DNA from: Syntrophales bacterium
Lineage (GTDB): Bacteria > Desulfobacterota > Syntrophia > Syntrophales > Fen-1087
Assembly (NCBI GenBank): GCA_030656035.1
Contig: JAUSOK010000036.1
Coordinates: 1 to 36,789, forward strand
DNA: 36,789 nt
Direction: 5' to 3'
In this document: piece by piece, positions 23,592-31,321 of the stretch
Position numbering within the stretch: the stretch's first letter is position 1
How the letters are laid out: every line of letters begins with the position of its first letter
Notes under the pieces: generated by a model
What the model saw: the letters and a program-made list of their open reading frames with translations, nothing else
Databases searched by the model: none
Told to the model about the DNA's origin: nothing
Program-made: the position numbers and the translations under genes

Positions 23592-23673
23592 TCGGAATCG
23601 GGTGGCGGATTGAATCGGAATCAGGTGGCGCTTTCAATCGGAATCCAGTGGCGGATTGCGTCGGAATACGCAT
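23592..23673. repeat. Three 23-bp tandem repeats, likely end of an IS21-type element
   Basis: Three head-to-tail units beginning TCGGAATC(G/A/C) with the core GTGGCG lie at 23592-23614, 23615-23637 and 23638-23660, followed by a partial TCGGAATA unit. This layout of repeated GGAATxxGTGGC units matches the multiple terminal repeats of IS21-family elements. No istA/istB gene is present, so it is a solo relic. From 23674 to 23835 I see nothing further. Confidence 0.55.
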
Positions 23674-23835
23674 TCAACATTGATTTCTGCAAGATGATTG
23701 GAATGGCTTTCTTATAGATTCCATCCCTTTTTTTAGAAAGTGAATCAACAAGCATGCAAGTGCCAATGTGAGTTGACAAATGTCATCTGTGGTCGTATTC
23801 ACCCGTGTTAGTTCTGGAAGGAAACGTTCAAAGCA

Positions 23836-24141
23836 TTAGATGATATCTTTTAAATTACGGGAACCGTGAACAATGCGATGTATTTCAACAGTCTTGCCAC
23901 GGACGATGTAGAATACAAGATAGAATTCCAGAACAAGTATTCGGTATCCTGCATTTTTGAGTTTATCATCATGCGGTACGTGGCCAAGGAATGGATAATT
24001 TCTTAGATTGCCGATACGTTGATCGACGGCTTCTATGAAGGCTGCTGCATTGGCCGGACTATCGTTGGCAATCCAGTCGAATATCGCAATGAGGTCGTCA
24101 TACGCAACAGGAAGGTAGCGAAGGGTATATTTATTTGTCAT
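23836..24141 (-). CDS. RelE/ParE-family toxin
   Basis: A 101-aa type II toxin: TNKYTLRYLPVAYDDLIAIF, then PFLGHVPHD, GYRILVLEFYLVFYIV and VEIHRIVHGSRN, the typical ParE/RelE order (Y-R-LV-Y-V--HRI-H-R). The start at 24141 (MTNKYT) overlaps the antitoxin stop by 11 nt, the usual coupling. RelE relatives cut mRNA on the ribosome and ParE relatives poison gyrase; this branch cannot be told from sequence alone. The gene is clearly AT-richer than the surrounding core genes, which suggests transfer. Confidence 0.88.
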   Translation of the reverse strand: MTNKYTLRYLPVAYDDLIAIFDWIANDSPANAAAFIEAVDQRIGNLRNYPFLGHVPHDDKLKNAGYRILVLEFYLVFYIVRGKTVEIHRIVHGSRNLKDII

Positions 24142-24400
24142 GCAAGTGCTGCTTGAGTTTTTTAACAACTTGCGCGTGCGTAAGTCCTATTTCTCCGGAT
24201 GCTGCTTGGGCTTGTGCAACAGCAAGCTTTCCAAAGAGATCCACTCTTGCTATGAGTTTTTCATAATGATCGATGCTCATAACAACGAGACTTCCCTCAC
24301 CGTTCTTAGTCAGATAAACAGGTCCATCTTGCTCATGACATATTACGGCAATTTCTCGTGTTTGATTTCGAAGACTGGATATAGGCTTAATTATTGGCAT
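24131..24400 (-). CDS. Phd/YefM-type antitoxin
   Basis: 89 aa. The N-terminal DNA-binding half reads ISSLRNQTREIAVICHEQD followed by GPVYLTKNGEGSLVVMS, typical of Phd/YefM. IDHYEKLIARVDLF and a toxin-binding C-terminal tail (AQVVKKLKQHLHDK) follow. AGAGGTG precedes the ATG. It is the upstream partner of the RelE-like toxin and probably represses its own promoter by binding the AT-rich region just upstream. Confidence 0.88.
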   Translation of the reverse strand: MPIIKPISSLRNQTREIAVICHEQDGPVYLTKNGEGSLVVMSIDHYEKLIARVDLFGKLAVAQAQAASGEIGLTHAQVVKKLKQHLHDK

Positions 24401-24428
24401 TTCTGCACCTCTGGATAAAATATATGTT

Positions 24429-24457
24429 ATGCTATCACCTAATTATGATAAAATCAA
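24429..24457 (-). promoter_or_regulatory. Candidate promoter of the toxin-antitoxin pair
   Basis: On the minus strand, TTGATT (24457-24452), 17 bases, then TAGCAT (24434-24429), about 30 bases ahead of the antitoxin ATG. The surrounding AT-rich sequence would also hold the autoregulatory operator. Confidence 0.4.
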
Positions 24458-24700
24458 GAACATATTCTGCATGACATATTGTATCATTGGGTACCACTTA
24501 GTCATTTTGATGAACAGACAAGATCTCCGTTTCACTAATCGCATTAGTGGAATTTGGGGAATGGCTATCGTATGTTTCTTCCACTGGTAATCGAGTATCG
24601 GAAGACACTATCAAGCCTAAGGACTCGTAGGTGAAAGCGTTTATCCCATTCATCAATTTAGTCGGCCCCGTTCCTGCGGCCAAGCACTGCTCAAGACATA
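24458..24700. other. Gene-free AT-rich spacer
   Basis: The only ORF (24498-24704, minus, 68 aa) shows no recognisable domain and no ribosome site, so I do not call it. The lower GC suggests that this spacer belongs to the same acquired segment as the toxin-antitoxin pair. Confidence 0.4.
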
Positions 24701-25288
24701 TCAAGACAATATCGACATTTTTTTCGGCAAGAAATGAGATTCTTGAACCCGGCCCCTTGGGTCAAATCGGACTCCTTCCATCTCCAGAAGCGCCCTTTTC
24801 ATTTTCAAACCGCCGCCGAATCCTCCCAATGTCCTGTCTCCCCGGACGGCCCGGTGACAGGGAATAACAAAGGGGAAGGGATTTCGGGCGAGCGCCGTAC
24901 CGACCGCTCTTGCCGCCCGCGGGTGGCCCAGCCTGTCGGCCAGAGCGCCATAGGCGCTGACTCTGCCCCGGGGTATTTGAAATTCCAGGCGCAGGACCCG
25001 CTGCTGAAAGGCCCCGCAGATGCCGAGGTCCAGATAGTCCAGGGAAAACTCAACCGCATCGCCCTTAAGATACCGTTCGATCCGGTCGATGATCCGGCCG
25101 ACGGCGGCATGGGCGCGATCAACGGCTCCCGGAAAGGCTTCCCGTATGCGCGCTTCGATTTTCTCCTGCCCCGCCGGAAGAAATATTCGCCTCACCACGG
25201 GAGAGGCCCTTTCCTTTTCCGGAGTCCAGACCAGACCGATCTCTCCAAAAATTGACATCAGCCGCTGATAGAAAAAGGTTTCCGTCAT
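24701..25288 (-). CDS. ogt: Methylated-DNA--[protein]-cysteine S-methyltransferase
   Basis: Repairs O6-methylguanine by moving the alkyl group to its own Cys. 195 aa. The active-site motif FVIPCHRAV is present, preceded by PRGRVSAYGALADRLGHPRAARAVGTALARNP (helix-turn-helix with the Arg finger) and followed by LGGFGGGLKMKRALLEMEG. The N-terminal domain (about 1-85) is divergent. I chose the ATG that overlaps the mntP TGA (ATGA) over the track start five codons upstream. The last 20 residues (FDPRGRVQESHFLPKKMSILS) extend past the usual end. It is the last gene of a uvrC-mntP-ogt run on the minus strand. Confidence 0.93.
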   Translation of the reverse strand: MTETFFYQRLMSIFGEIGLVWTPEKERASPVVRRIFLPAGQEKIEARIREAFPGAVDRAHAAVGRIIDRIERYLKGDAVEFSLDYLDLGICGAFQQRVLRLEFQIPRGRVSAYGALADRLGHPRAARAVGTALARNPFPFVIPCHRAVRGDRTLGGFGGGLKMKRALLEMEGVRFDPRGRVQESHFLPKKMSILS

Positions 25289-25845
25289 GTCAGGTGATCC
25301 CATAGAATTTTTATTCCGATCCCCAGCAGCACGAGTCCGCCGACCAATTCCGCCTTCTTGCCGAAAAGTTCCCCGAGTTTGCGTCCGAATACCATGCCTG
25401 CCGCGGTCATGAGGAAACAGACAATGCCGATGACGATACTGGCATGGACGATGGGCGCCTTCAGGAAGGCAAGGCTCAGTCCGACCGCAAGCGCGTCGAT
25501 GCTGGTCGCCACGGAAAGAACCAGCAGCGTCATGCCGCGTGTCGGATCGCCGGCATGGGCGCGTTCCTTTTCATGACGAAAGGATTCCCAAATCATCTTC
25601 CCACCCACAAGAGCCAGCAGCAGGAAGGCCACCCAGTGATCATAACGGCTGATGTGGTCGGCCACCGCCCGGCCGGCCAGCCAGCCGGCAAGGGGCATGG
25701 CAAACTGAAAGAGTCCGAAACTGCCGGCCAGGCGCAGGACGGCGCCGGGTGTGAGCGTTCGGGCCGCGGCGCCGATCCCGACGGCCACGGAAAGGGCGTC
25801 CATGCCCAGGCCGACGGCGATAATGAATATCGAAAGAAAGTCCAA
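25285..25845 (-). CDS. mntP: Manganese efflux pump MntP
   Basis: An inner-membrane Mn(II) exporter of 186 aa with six membrane segments. The two repeat halves each carry an acidic motif: GLGMDALSVAVG near residue 15 and TSIDALAVGLS near residue 115. Further segments are visible (AFLLLALVGGKMIWESF, ELVGGLVLLGIGIKILWDHL). The family exports excess manganese. I see no yybP-ykoY (Mn) riboswitch upstream; the leader is filled by palindromic repeats. It is coupled to ogt by a 4-nt overlap. Confidence 0.93.
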   Translation of the reverse strand: MDFLSIFIIAVGLGMDALSVAVGIGAAARTLTPGAVLRLAGSFGLFQFAMPLAGWLAGRAVADHISRYDHWVAFLLLALVGGKMIWESFRHEKERAHAGDPTRGMTLLVLSVATSIDALAVGLSLAFLKAPIVHASIVIGIVCFLMTAAGMVFGRKLGELFGKKAELVGGLVLLGIGIKILWDHLT

Positions 25846-25854
25846 AGATTAATT

Positions 25855-25947
25855 TTCCCCCTCCCCTTCATCCCCTCCCGCCAGGGGAGGGGAAAATGGA
25901 CTTTTTGCCATGTCGTCAGTGTTTCCCGGACTGGAAGAAGGCGTGGA
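25855..25947. repeat. 93-bp direct repeat, copy 1 (with a duplicate of the uvrC 3' end)
   Basis: 92 of 93 bases match 26041-26133. It contains the hairpin CCCCTCCCGCCAGGGGAGGGG and a dead duplicate of the last codons of uvrC (HAFFQSGKH-stop). Confidence 0.9.
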
Positions 25948-25972
25948 AAATAGGGGGACAGCGCCCCTATTT
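25948..25972. repeat. Palindrome AAATAGGGG/CCCCTATTT
   Basis: Perfect 9-bp arms around a 7-base loop (GACAGCG). A third, different small repeat type, lying immediately after copy 1 of the 93-bp repeat. Confidence 0.7.
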
Positions 25973-25980
25973 CCAAAAAT

Positions 25981-26020
25981 TCCCTCTCCACTTCACGGGG
26001 GAGTGTCAGGGTGGGGGCGA
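25981..26020. repeat. Degenerate C-rich/G-rich repeat
   Basis: TTCCCTCTCCACTTCACGGG then GGAGTGTCAGGGTGGGGG. A diverged relative of the CCCTCCCC...GGGGAGGGG family between the two 93-bp copies. Confidence 0.5.
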
Positions 26021-26040
26021 TAAGCATCCACTGCATGTTA

Positions 26041-26133
26041 TTCCCCCTCCCCTTCATCCCCTCCCGCCAGGGGAGGGGAAAATGGACTCTTTGCCATGTC
26101 GTCAGTGTTTCCCGGACTGGAAGAAGGCGTGGA
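26041..26133. repeat. 93-bp direct repeat, copy 2 (the genuine uvrC 3' end)
   Basis: The second copy of the repeat at 25855. Its right third is the real uvrC C-terminal coding end, so the duplication probably started here. The hairpin part (26047-26082) may serve as the uvrC transcript end. Confidence 0.9.
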
Positions 26134-27910
26134 TCTTTTGCGCCTGTGCCCGGCCGAGACCTGGAACTTCCTGCAGTTCCTCCAGAGACGCCCGTTCAAT
26201 CCGGCGCAGATCGCCGAAAAAAGTCAGCAGCGCTTTCTTTCTGGCCGGGCCGACGCCGGGAATCTTCTCCAGTACGGATTGCAGGTCCTCTTTTTCCTTC
26301 ACTTTCCGGTGATAGGAAACGGCAAAGCGGTGGGCTTCATCCCGGATGCGCTGGAGCAGGAGCTGGGCAGCCGGCCACCGGTAGAGCGGCACGGGATCTT
26401 TCCGGCGGGGCAGATAGACGCGATCAAAGGCCTGGGCGTCGTCCCGTTCCTTGGCCAGTCCGATCGCCGCCACGCCCTCGATCCCCAGATCCTTCAGGAC
26501 GGACAGGGCCACGCCGAGCTGCCCTTTTCCGCCGTCCATCACGATCATATCGGGCAGGCGTTCCTTTTCACGGTAACGCCGGTGCAGCACCTCGTACAGC
26601 ATGCCGTAGTCGTCGGCGCCCTCCACGGTCCTGATCCGGAAGCGCCGGTATCCGGGCTTCCAGGCCGTTCCCGCCAGAAACGTCACCATGGCGCCCACGG
26701 CCCAACGGCCGCCGACATTGGAGATGTCGAAACATTCGATGCGCTCGGGCGGGTGCTTGAGCGCAAGCTTTTCCATCAGCAGGCGCAGGGCTTCCCGTGT
26801 TCCATCGGCCGTCAGACTGGCCGCTTTGAAAACGTTTTCGGCGTTGAGGCGGGCCATTTTCAGCAGATCCCTGCCCTGCCCGCGCCGGGCGACCCCGAGG
26901 GTCACTTTTTTCCCCATTTTGTCTGTGAGCCACTCAGCGATAACCGTCTGATCCTCCAGCGTTTCAGGAACGATAATCGCATCGGGCAGGTCCGCCGCAC
27001 CGTCATAATACTGTTTGATCAGAGAGGACAGCAGGGCCTGCGTCGGGCCGCCGAGCTTCAGCAGCGGAAAATCCTTCTGTCCTAAAAGCTTTCCCTGCCG
27101 GATAAAAAGGGCACAGACCTGCGTCAGGTCGCCTTCGCGGTAAACGCCATAAACATCCTGGTTGCCGCCGCTCAAGGAAACCATGCGCTGTTTCTCCAGC
27201 GTCGCGGTAATGGCGACCATCCGGTCCCTGAGGGCGGCCGCCGCCTCGAATTGCATATTTTCAGATGCCTGCGCCATGCGCGCCTGCAGGTCGGCGACGA
27301 GAGCCTTTCCCCGTCCCTCCAGAAAGGCCACGGCGTCGCGCACCAGCTCGCGGTAAGCCGCCGTCTCCACGCGGTCCGCACAGGGGGCCAGGCAGCGACG
27401 GATCTGATGCTCCAGGCAGGGCCTTTGGCGGGTTTTCATCTCCCGATCCCGGCAGGTGCGCAGCGGAAAGAGCGACTGGAGAAACCGCAGGGTTTCGCGG
27501 GCCGCGGCGCTGGACGGATAGGGGCCGAAACAGGCCGCCCCGTCCTTGCGCGGACGGCGGACCAGTTCAAACCGCGGAAAGGGCTGCGCCAGATCGATCC
27601 GGAGATGATAGTAACTCTTGTCGTCCCGGAAATTCACATTGTAGCGGGGCCGGTGCTCCTTGATCAGCGTGTTTTCCAGGATCAGGGCCTCTTTTTCGGT
27701 CGCCGTGACGATAAAGGCTACCGCCTGAACCCGGGAGACGAGAAAGGGAATCATGGCGCGTCCGTCCGTCCCGCCGAAGTAGGCGCGCACACGGGCGCGC
27801 AGGTTTTTGGCCTTGCCCACGTACAGGATCCTGTCGTCGCCGTCCTTCATGAGGTAAACCCCCGGCGCACGCGGCGCGTTCTGGATGCTATGCTCCAGCC
27901 TCTGGTTCAT
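26102..27910 (-). CDS. uvrC: Excinuclease ABC subunit C
   Basis: Makes both cuts in nucleotide-excision repair with UvrAB. 602 aa. GIY-YIG nuclease at about 12-90 (APGVYLMKDGDDRILYVGKA), Cys-rich segment (LRTCRDREMKTRQRPCLEHQ, CLAPCADR), UVR motif near 190-225 (MAQASENMQFEAAAALRDRM), RNase H-like nuclease (IECFDISNVGG, DMIVMDGGKGQ), and a tandem HhH domain at the end (KIPGVGPARKKALL, VPGLGRAQAQKIH). I chose the ATG at 27910 (MNQRLEHSI) with AAAGAG upstream; the track start 21 codons earlier lacks homology. The 3' end is duplicated downstream. Confidence 0.97.
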   Translation of the reverse strand: MNQRLEHSIQNAPRAPGVYLMKDGDDRILYVGKAKNLRARVRAYFGGTDGRAMIPFLVSRVQAVAFIVTATEKEALILENTLIKEHRPRYNVNFRDDKSYYHLRIDLAQPFPRFELVRRPRKDGAACFGPYPSSAAARETLRFLQSLFPLRTCRDREMKTRQRPCLEHQIRRCLAPCADRVETAAYRELVRDAVAFLEGRGKALVADLQARMAQASENMQFEAAAALRDRMVAITATLEKQRMVSLSGGNQDVYGVYREGDLTQVCALFIRQGKLLGQKDFPLLKLGGPTQALLSSLIKQYYDGAADLPDAIIVPETLEDQTVIAEWLTDKMGKKVTLGVARRGQGRDLLKMARLNAENVFKAASLTADGTREALRLLMEKLALKHPPERIECFDISNVGGRWAVGAMVTFLAGTAWKPGYRRFRIRTVEGADDYGMLYEVLHRRYREKERLPDMIVMDGGKGQLGVALSVLKDLGIEGVAAIGLAKERDDAQAFDRVYLPRRKDPVPLYRWPAAQLLLQRIRDEAHRFAVSYHRKVKEKEDLQSVLEKIPGVGPARKKALLTFFGDLRRIERASLEELQEVPGLGRAQAQKIHAFFQSGKH

Positions 27911-28021
27911 GACATCTCTTTCCATAAAAAGAAAATCACATATAATATATGGTTTATTGCGGTTTTTTATCATTTTTAACAGCTCTCTGCAAATATCCTA
28001 TATGATGGCTCGTCCTATATA

Positions 28022-28161
28022 GACCGCCGCCGAAAATCCACGACCCGCCCATCCCCATGAACCGTTCAGGCATGCCGGCACCTCAGATCGCCATGGATTA
28101 CATCCATTGCCAACTCCCCGTCAATGACGATCACCTTTATCGGGACCCTGAATACACCTGG
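28022..28161 (+). pseudogene. IS91-family transposase C-terminal remnant (copy 1), cut by an intron
   Basis: An open frame reads PPPKIHDPPIPMNRSG and ends DHLYRDPEYTW at the intron edge. The second relic (32446-32535) ends ADTIYGDPEYSWDAYIQA-stop in the same way. After the intron, 30150-30167 reads EYIQA-stop in the same frame. Removing the intron restores DPEYTW-EYIQA-stop. Only the tail of the transposase is left. Bases 27911-28021 hold no gene. Confidence 0.65.
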
Positions 28162-28272
28162 TAGAGTAGAGAACTGGCAATGTTTCCCTTAGGCTGGCTT
28201 ATCTGTTTCCGTCCCTTTCGTCTGACGGTGCCTAAATAGCCGTACCATCGTCAACTTGCCAATCCTCCCTCA

Positions 28273-29652
28273 TCAAACCGTGCGTGCGATTTTCCCGCAC
28301 ACGGCTTTCCGATGTTCTTCACCGCAGGCATGCACCTTCCCCAAAACCGATGTCGTAGGCACCTTATACAGTCCGTACCGATCGTACAACGCCTGGTACG
28401 TAAACCTGGCGCGTGTCGCCTTCCAACTTCTGACCTTATGCCGCTTACGCAAGTGCGTTAAAAACCGCTCCTCTACATGGTACCTTACCTTAACCAGTGT
28501 CTGGCTGCAGTTCTGATAGTGAAAGTATCCGACCCAACCGCGCACGGTCGCGTTGACCTCATTCACTATCCAGTCAATCGGCATGATCGTTCTCTCTCCT
28601 TTGGTGAGATGAGTAACCCGGTCTTTGATTGATTGCAGGGATTTCTTCGATGGTTGGACATGGGGATAATATCTCCCTGTTTTCCTGCCCTTCCCCATCC
28701 AGATCGTGAACCCCAGAAAGTCGAACTTCCCTTCAAAGGCATTGATGGTTTTCGTCTTCGCCTCGTTCAGGGTGAGCCCCAACCGTTCCAGTATTCGCCG
28801 CAGCATTGTCATGGCCCTGTCCGGTTGTTTCCGGCAGAGTATGACGATGTCGTCCGCGTAGCGCACAATGCGGGCTCCCAACCGTTGTTGTAATTGGCGC
28901 CTCTCCCATATCCTGTCAAGTATATGCAGGTAGAGATTTGCCAAAAGCGGTGAGATGACTCCGCCCTGCGGTGTCCCTTTGCGATTGCCCTTGCCGCCGC
29001 CGATGTTCCGTTTCGTCCCATCCCTGTTCACCTCCATGATCGGAGCCTTGAGCCACATCTGTATGAGGTGCAGTATTGCGCCGTCACAGATGCGCTCGGC
29101 AACCACGGCCATGAGATTGGCATGGGGAATGGTATCGAAGTACTTGGACAAATCGGCGTCAATGACTTCGGTATATCCTCTGTTCATATAATACTTTACA
29201 TCATCGACTGCGTCGTGGGCTGACTTCTTCGGTCTGAATCCGTATGAGGTTTCACAGAAGTCCGCTTCGAAGATCGGCTCGATGACCAGTTTTACGGCCA
29301 TTTGAGCCACCCTGTCCCGTATCGTCGGAATGCCGAGGGGACGCTGAGAGCCATCCCTTTTCGGTATCATGACCCGCTTTACGGGATCGGGTTGGTACGT
29401 CTTGTTTCTCAGTGCTTCCGCCAACGCCGCCACGAAGGCGACAACCCCTTCTCTTTCCTCGATGGCCTCGAAGGTTACGCCGTCTATGCCGGCGCTCCCT
29501 TTATTGGCACGGACAAGGTTATAGGCGTGGCTGAGGATGTCCGCCCGGTAAACCTTGTCGTACAAGGCGTGGAAGCGGCAGGCCGGTTCTTGCTTGGCCT
29601 TGCGGTAGAGCTTCCTCTGTAGCGTTCTGATCATCTCCGGAGTTGTTAGCAT
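28273..29652 (-). CDS. ltrA: Group II intron reverse transcriptase/maturase
   Basis: 459 aa from an ATG preceded by AAGGAG (the track start lies 30 codons upstream without homology). RT blocks are visible: GSAGIDGVTFEAI, RPLGIPTIRDRVAQ, YGFRPKKSAHDAV, VIDADLSKYFDTI, KGTPQGGVISPLLANLYLH, and the catalytic RYADDIVIL. The maturase (X) domain is at the end (VRGWVGYFHYQN, FTYQALYDRYGLYKVP). There is no C-terminal HNH endonuclease, so it is of the En-minus type, expected to insert at replication forks. The last 12 codons are also the intron's domain V RNA, an unusual overlap. Confidence 0.95.
   Translation of the reverse strand: MLTTPEMIRTLQRKLYRKAKQEPACRFHALYDKVYRADILSHAYNLVRANKGSAGIDGVTFEAIEEREGVVAFVAALAEALRNKTYQPDPVKRVMIPKRDGSQRPLGIPTIRDRVAQMAVKLVIEPIFEADFCETSYGFRPKKSAHDAVDDVKYYMNRGYTEVIDADLSKYFDTIPHANLMAVVAERICDGAILHLIQMWLKAPIMEVNRDGTKRNIGGGKGNRKGTPQGGVISPLLANLYLHILDRIWERRQLQQRLGARIVRYADDIVILCRKQPDRAMTMLRRILERLGLTLNEAKTKTINAFEGKFDFLGFTIWMGKGRKTGRYYPHVQPSKKSLQSIKDRVTHLTKGERTIMPIDWIVNEVNATVRGWVGYFHYQNCSQTLVKVRYHVEERFLTHLRKRHKVRSWKATRARFTYQALYDRYGLYKVPTTSVLGKVHACGEEHRKAVCGKIARTV
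28275..28308 (-). ncRNA. Group II intron domain V
   Basis: A 34-nt hairpin on the minus strand: AAAGCCGTGTGCGGGAAAAT then CGCACGCACGGTTT. It carries the AGC catalytic triad and the GAAA-type loop, with the two-base bulge region, as in other domain V sequences. It lies wholly inside the 3' end of the reverse transcriptase ORF, with a domain VI region following down to 28162. Confidence 0.85.
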
Positions 29653-30149
29653 CTCTGCAATCTCCTTACCTCCGCTCTTTGGTTGCGTAAACAAAGCAGG
29701 GTTCCTTCCCTCGGAAAGGGTTATGTTGTCCCTTATCCTCAAACGGTACTATGAACCCCTCCGACTCCCGATACGGCCCAGTGCGATTTCGTTTCCTTAT
29801 ACGCCTCGGTTGATGCTCCTCAACATCGCCGCATCGGGTCTCCAGCACTTGACTGCTTATCTTCCGCAACATGCCGACCCTGCTACCCCGGAAGATCACA
29901 TGGGACATCTCCGTTCTGCTTTCCCATGTACATCGGCCTTCCCCATTCATCCAGTGGGTCGGCATCTTCAAATTGATTTGACGAGGCTACCTATAGGTTC
30001 ACTTCCGTTTCGGCCTGCTGCTTTGCCAATTGAGAACTTACGACCCCTGATTGCTCAGACGCCGCTCCCTTGAACTACCGGGGTGCACGGATAACTCCCC
30101 GGACGGGACTTTAACCCGTTAGATAATGCAGTTGTTACTGCATACGGAC

Positions 30150-30427
30150 GAATATATTCAGGCATAACGCTTTGAGAATTCGAAGAATCAGCGGAGCTAA
30201 TTTGAGGCGTGAAGGATAGGTCTGCCTGAAATCTGCCGAAAGAGCCCTTCGTAGCAGGTGAAACAACCCAAAATCGTATTACTCAACCGGAAGATTGACC
30301 AACCCGACACACACCTTCCATCATCACCGATACCGCACCCCATATTTTGTGGTCAAAATTCAATTGACACACAAGATCATTCTTCATATACTCCCACCGT
30401 GAAAAGCAATACCTTATCAATCAATAC
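30150..30427 (+). repeat. IS91-type element right end, copy 1 (after the intron)
   Basis: It begins with the transposase tail EYIQA-stop (30150-30167; shared string TATTCAGGCATAACGCTT). It has a GAGGCGTG...GTCTGCCTGAAAT stretch and ends with CGTGAAAAGCAATACCTTATCAAT (30399-30422). The same blocks occur in order at 32522-32780, so these are two diverged copies of one element end. No gene is seen here. Confidence 0.65.
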
Positions 30428-30429
30428 CG

Positions 30430-30533
30430 ATCTCATCGTGATGGGCACCCACGGACGGCGCGGCATCACCCGGCTCCTGCTGGGCAGCGATACCAAGACG
30501 GCGGTCCGCGCGAGCACCGCGGCGCATGAGTGA
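30430..30533 (+). pseudogene. Universal stress protein (UspA family) C-terminal fragment
   Basis: DLIVMGTHGRRGITRLLLGS is the ATP-binding GxxG-x9-GS signature of UspA proteins. Only the last 30 or so residues remain; the upstream part is replaced by the IS91-type end, in frame by chance. The stop overlaps the next gene's GTG. It marks the left edge of the foreign cargo. Confidence 0.75.
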
Positions 30534-30535
30534 AA

Positions 30536-31321
30536 ATGCGCTTGCTTACGGTGATCGCGACTGCGGCTTTTGCGCTGGCTTGCGCGCCGATTGCTCACGC
30601 TCTCGAGGATGCCGGCCAGAATCTCGCCACTGAATTCGCCCGTGAGGTAAGCCCGCGGCTTGCGCTTCCCGCGGACGAGCAGCGCGGCTACGCCGAGTTG
30701 CTCAGGCGCACGCTGTCGAGCGAAGGCCTCTCCCCACTCAGCCCGCAGTACGTCGTGCTGGTGGACCGCAGCGCGTCCGTGCAGGCCGCTTTCATCTATC
30801 TCCTGAGCCCCGGGATCGATTGGGCATTCATCGGCGCCTCGCCCGTTTCCACCGGCAGGCCGGGTTCGGTCGATCACTTCCTGACGCCGCTGGGCGTTTT
30901 TCCGCATTCGTTGCAGAACATGGATTTCCGCGCCGAAGGCACCCTGAACAAGAACGGCATCCGGGGATACGGCGTCAAGGGCATGCGCGTGTTCGACTTC
31001 GGCTGGATCATGGGCGAGCGCGGCTGGGGAGCGGGCGGAAAGAGCATCATGCGCCTGCAGATGCACGCCACGGACCCGGACTTTCTCGAGAAACGCCTGG
31101 GCGAGCAGGCCTCGAACGGATGCATACGTATTTCCGCGACTCTCAACCACTTCATCGACCGGTATGGATTGATCGACGCCGATTACGAGCAAGTGGCGCA
31201 GCACGGGCGCTTACTATTGGTGCTTCGCGGGGACCGGACGCCCGTCGCGACACCTGGGCGTTACTTGGTGGTCGTCGATACGCAGCGGGCCGCCCGGCCG
31301 GCGTGGGTGCGAAGACTGTGA
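30536..31321 (+). CDS. Periplasmic L,D-transpeptidase (YkuD family)
   Basis: 261 aa. The signal peptide is MRLLTVIATAAFALACAPIAHA with an AHA-type cleavage site. The YkuD core has VGxP-like features: the PLGVFPHS region, MQMHATD (written MRLQMHATD here) with the conserved His, and the catalytic Cys in SNGCIRIS. It would form 3-3 cross-links in peptidoglycan or attach lipoproteins. A GTG at 30530, overlapping the UspA stop (GTGA), is an alternative start; neither has a good ribosome site. Codon use is richer in GCG/CGC and shares style with the next gene. It is probably acquired from another proteobacterial lineage with the CarS-like gene. Confidence 0.87.
   Translation: MRLLTVIATAAFALACAPIAHALEDAGQNLATEFAREVSPRLALPADEQRGYAELLRRTLSSEGLSPLSPQYVVLVDRSASVQAAFIYLLSPGIDWAFIGASPVSTGRPGSVDHFLTPLGVFPHSLQNMDFRAEGTLNKNGIRGYGVKGMRVFDFGWIMGERGWGAGGKSIMRLQMHATDPDFLEKRLGEQASNGCIRISATLNHFIDRYGLIDADYEQVAQHGRLLLVLRGDRTPVATPGRYLVVVDTQRAARPAWVRRL

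Larger units (their letters stand above)
28162..30149 (-). mobile_element. Group II intron with reverse transcriptase
   Basis: About 1988 bp, on the minus strand. The 5' end is probably GTCCGTATGC (30149 downward; consensus GUGYG), and the 3' end is near TTCTCTACTCTA at 28162. The outer limits were set by restoring the interrupted transposase tail and by comparing with its second copy. The 5' RNA part (29653-30149) would hold domains I-III, the RT lies in domain IV, and domain V is at 28275-28308. It is inserted antisense to the transposase gene, so splicing could not repair that gene. Boundaries are within a few bases. Confidence 0.8.

Noticed and set aside
23592-23673. Possible CRISPR from 23-bp repeats
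   Set aside because: Units are directly adjacent without spacers and are degenerate; better explained as IS ends.
24498-24704. 68-aa ORF between the toxin-antitoxin pair and ogt
   Set aside because: No ribosome site, motif or coding bias.
25846-26101. Mn (yybP-ykoY) riboswitch ahead of mntP
   Set aside because: The leader contains only palindromic and duplicated repeats; no riboswitch core motif was found.
25855-26133. Possible short CRISPR-like array from the two repeats
   Set aside because: Only two copies, of 93 bp, including duplicated uvrC coding sequence; spacer itself contains other repeats; no cas genes.
29666-29971. 101-aa ORF upstream of the reverse transcriptase
   Set aside because: Lies in the structured 5' RNA part (domains I-III) of the group II intron.
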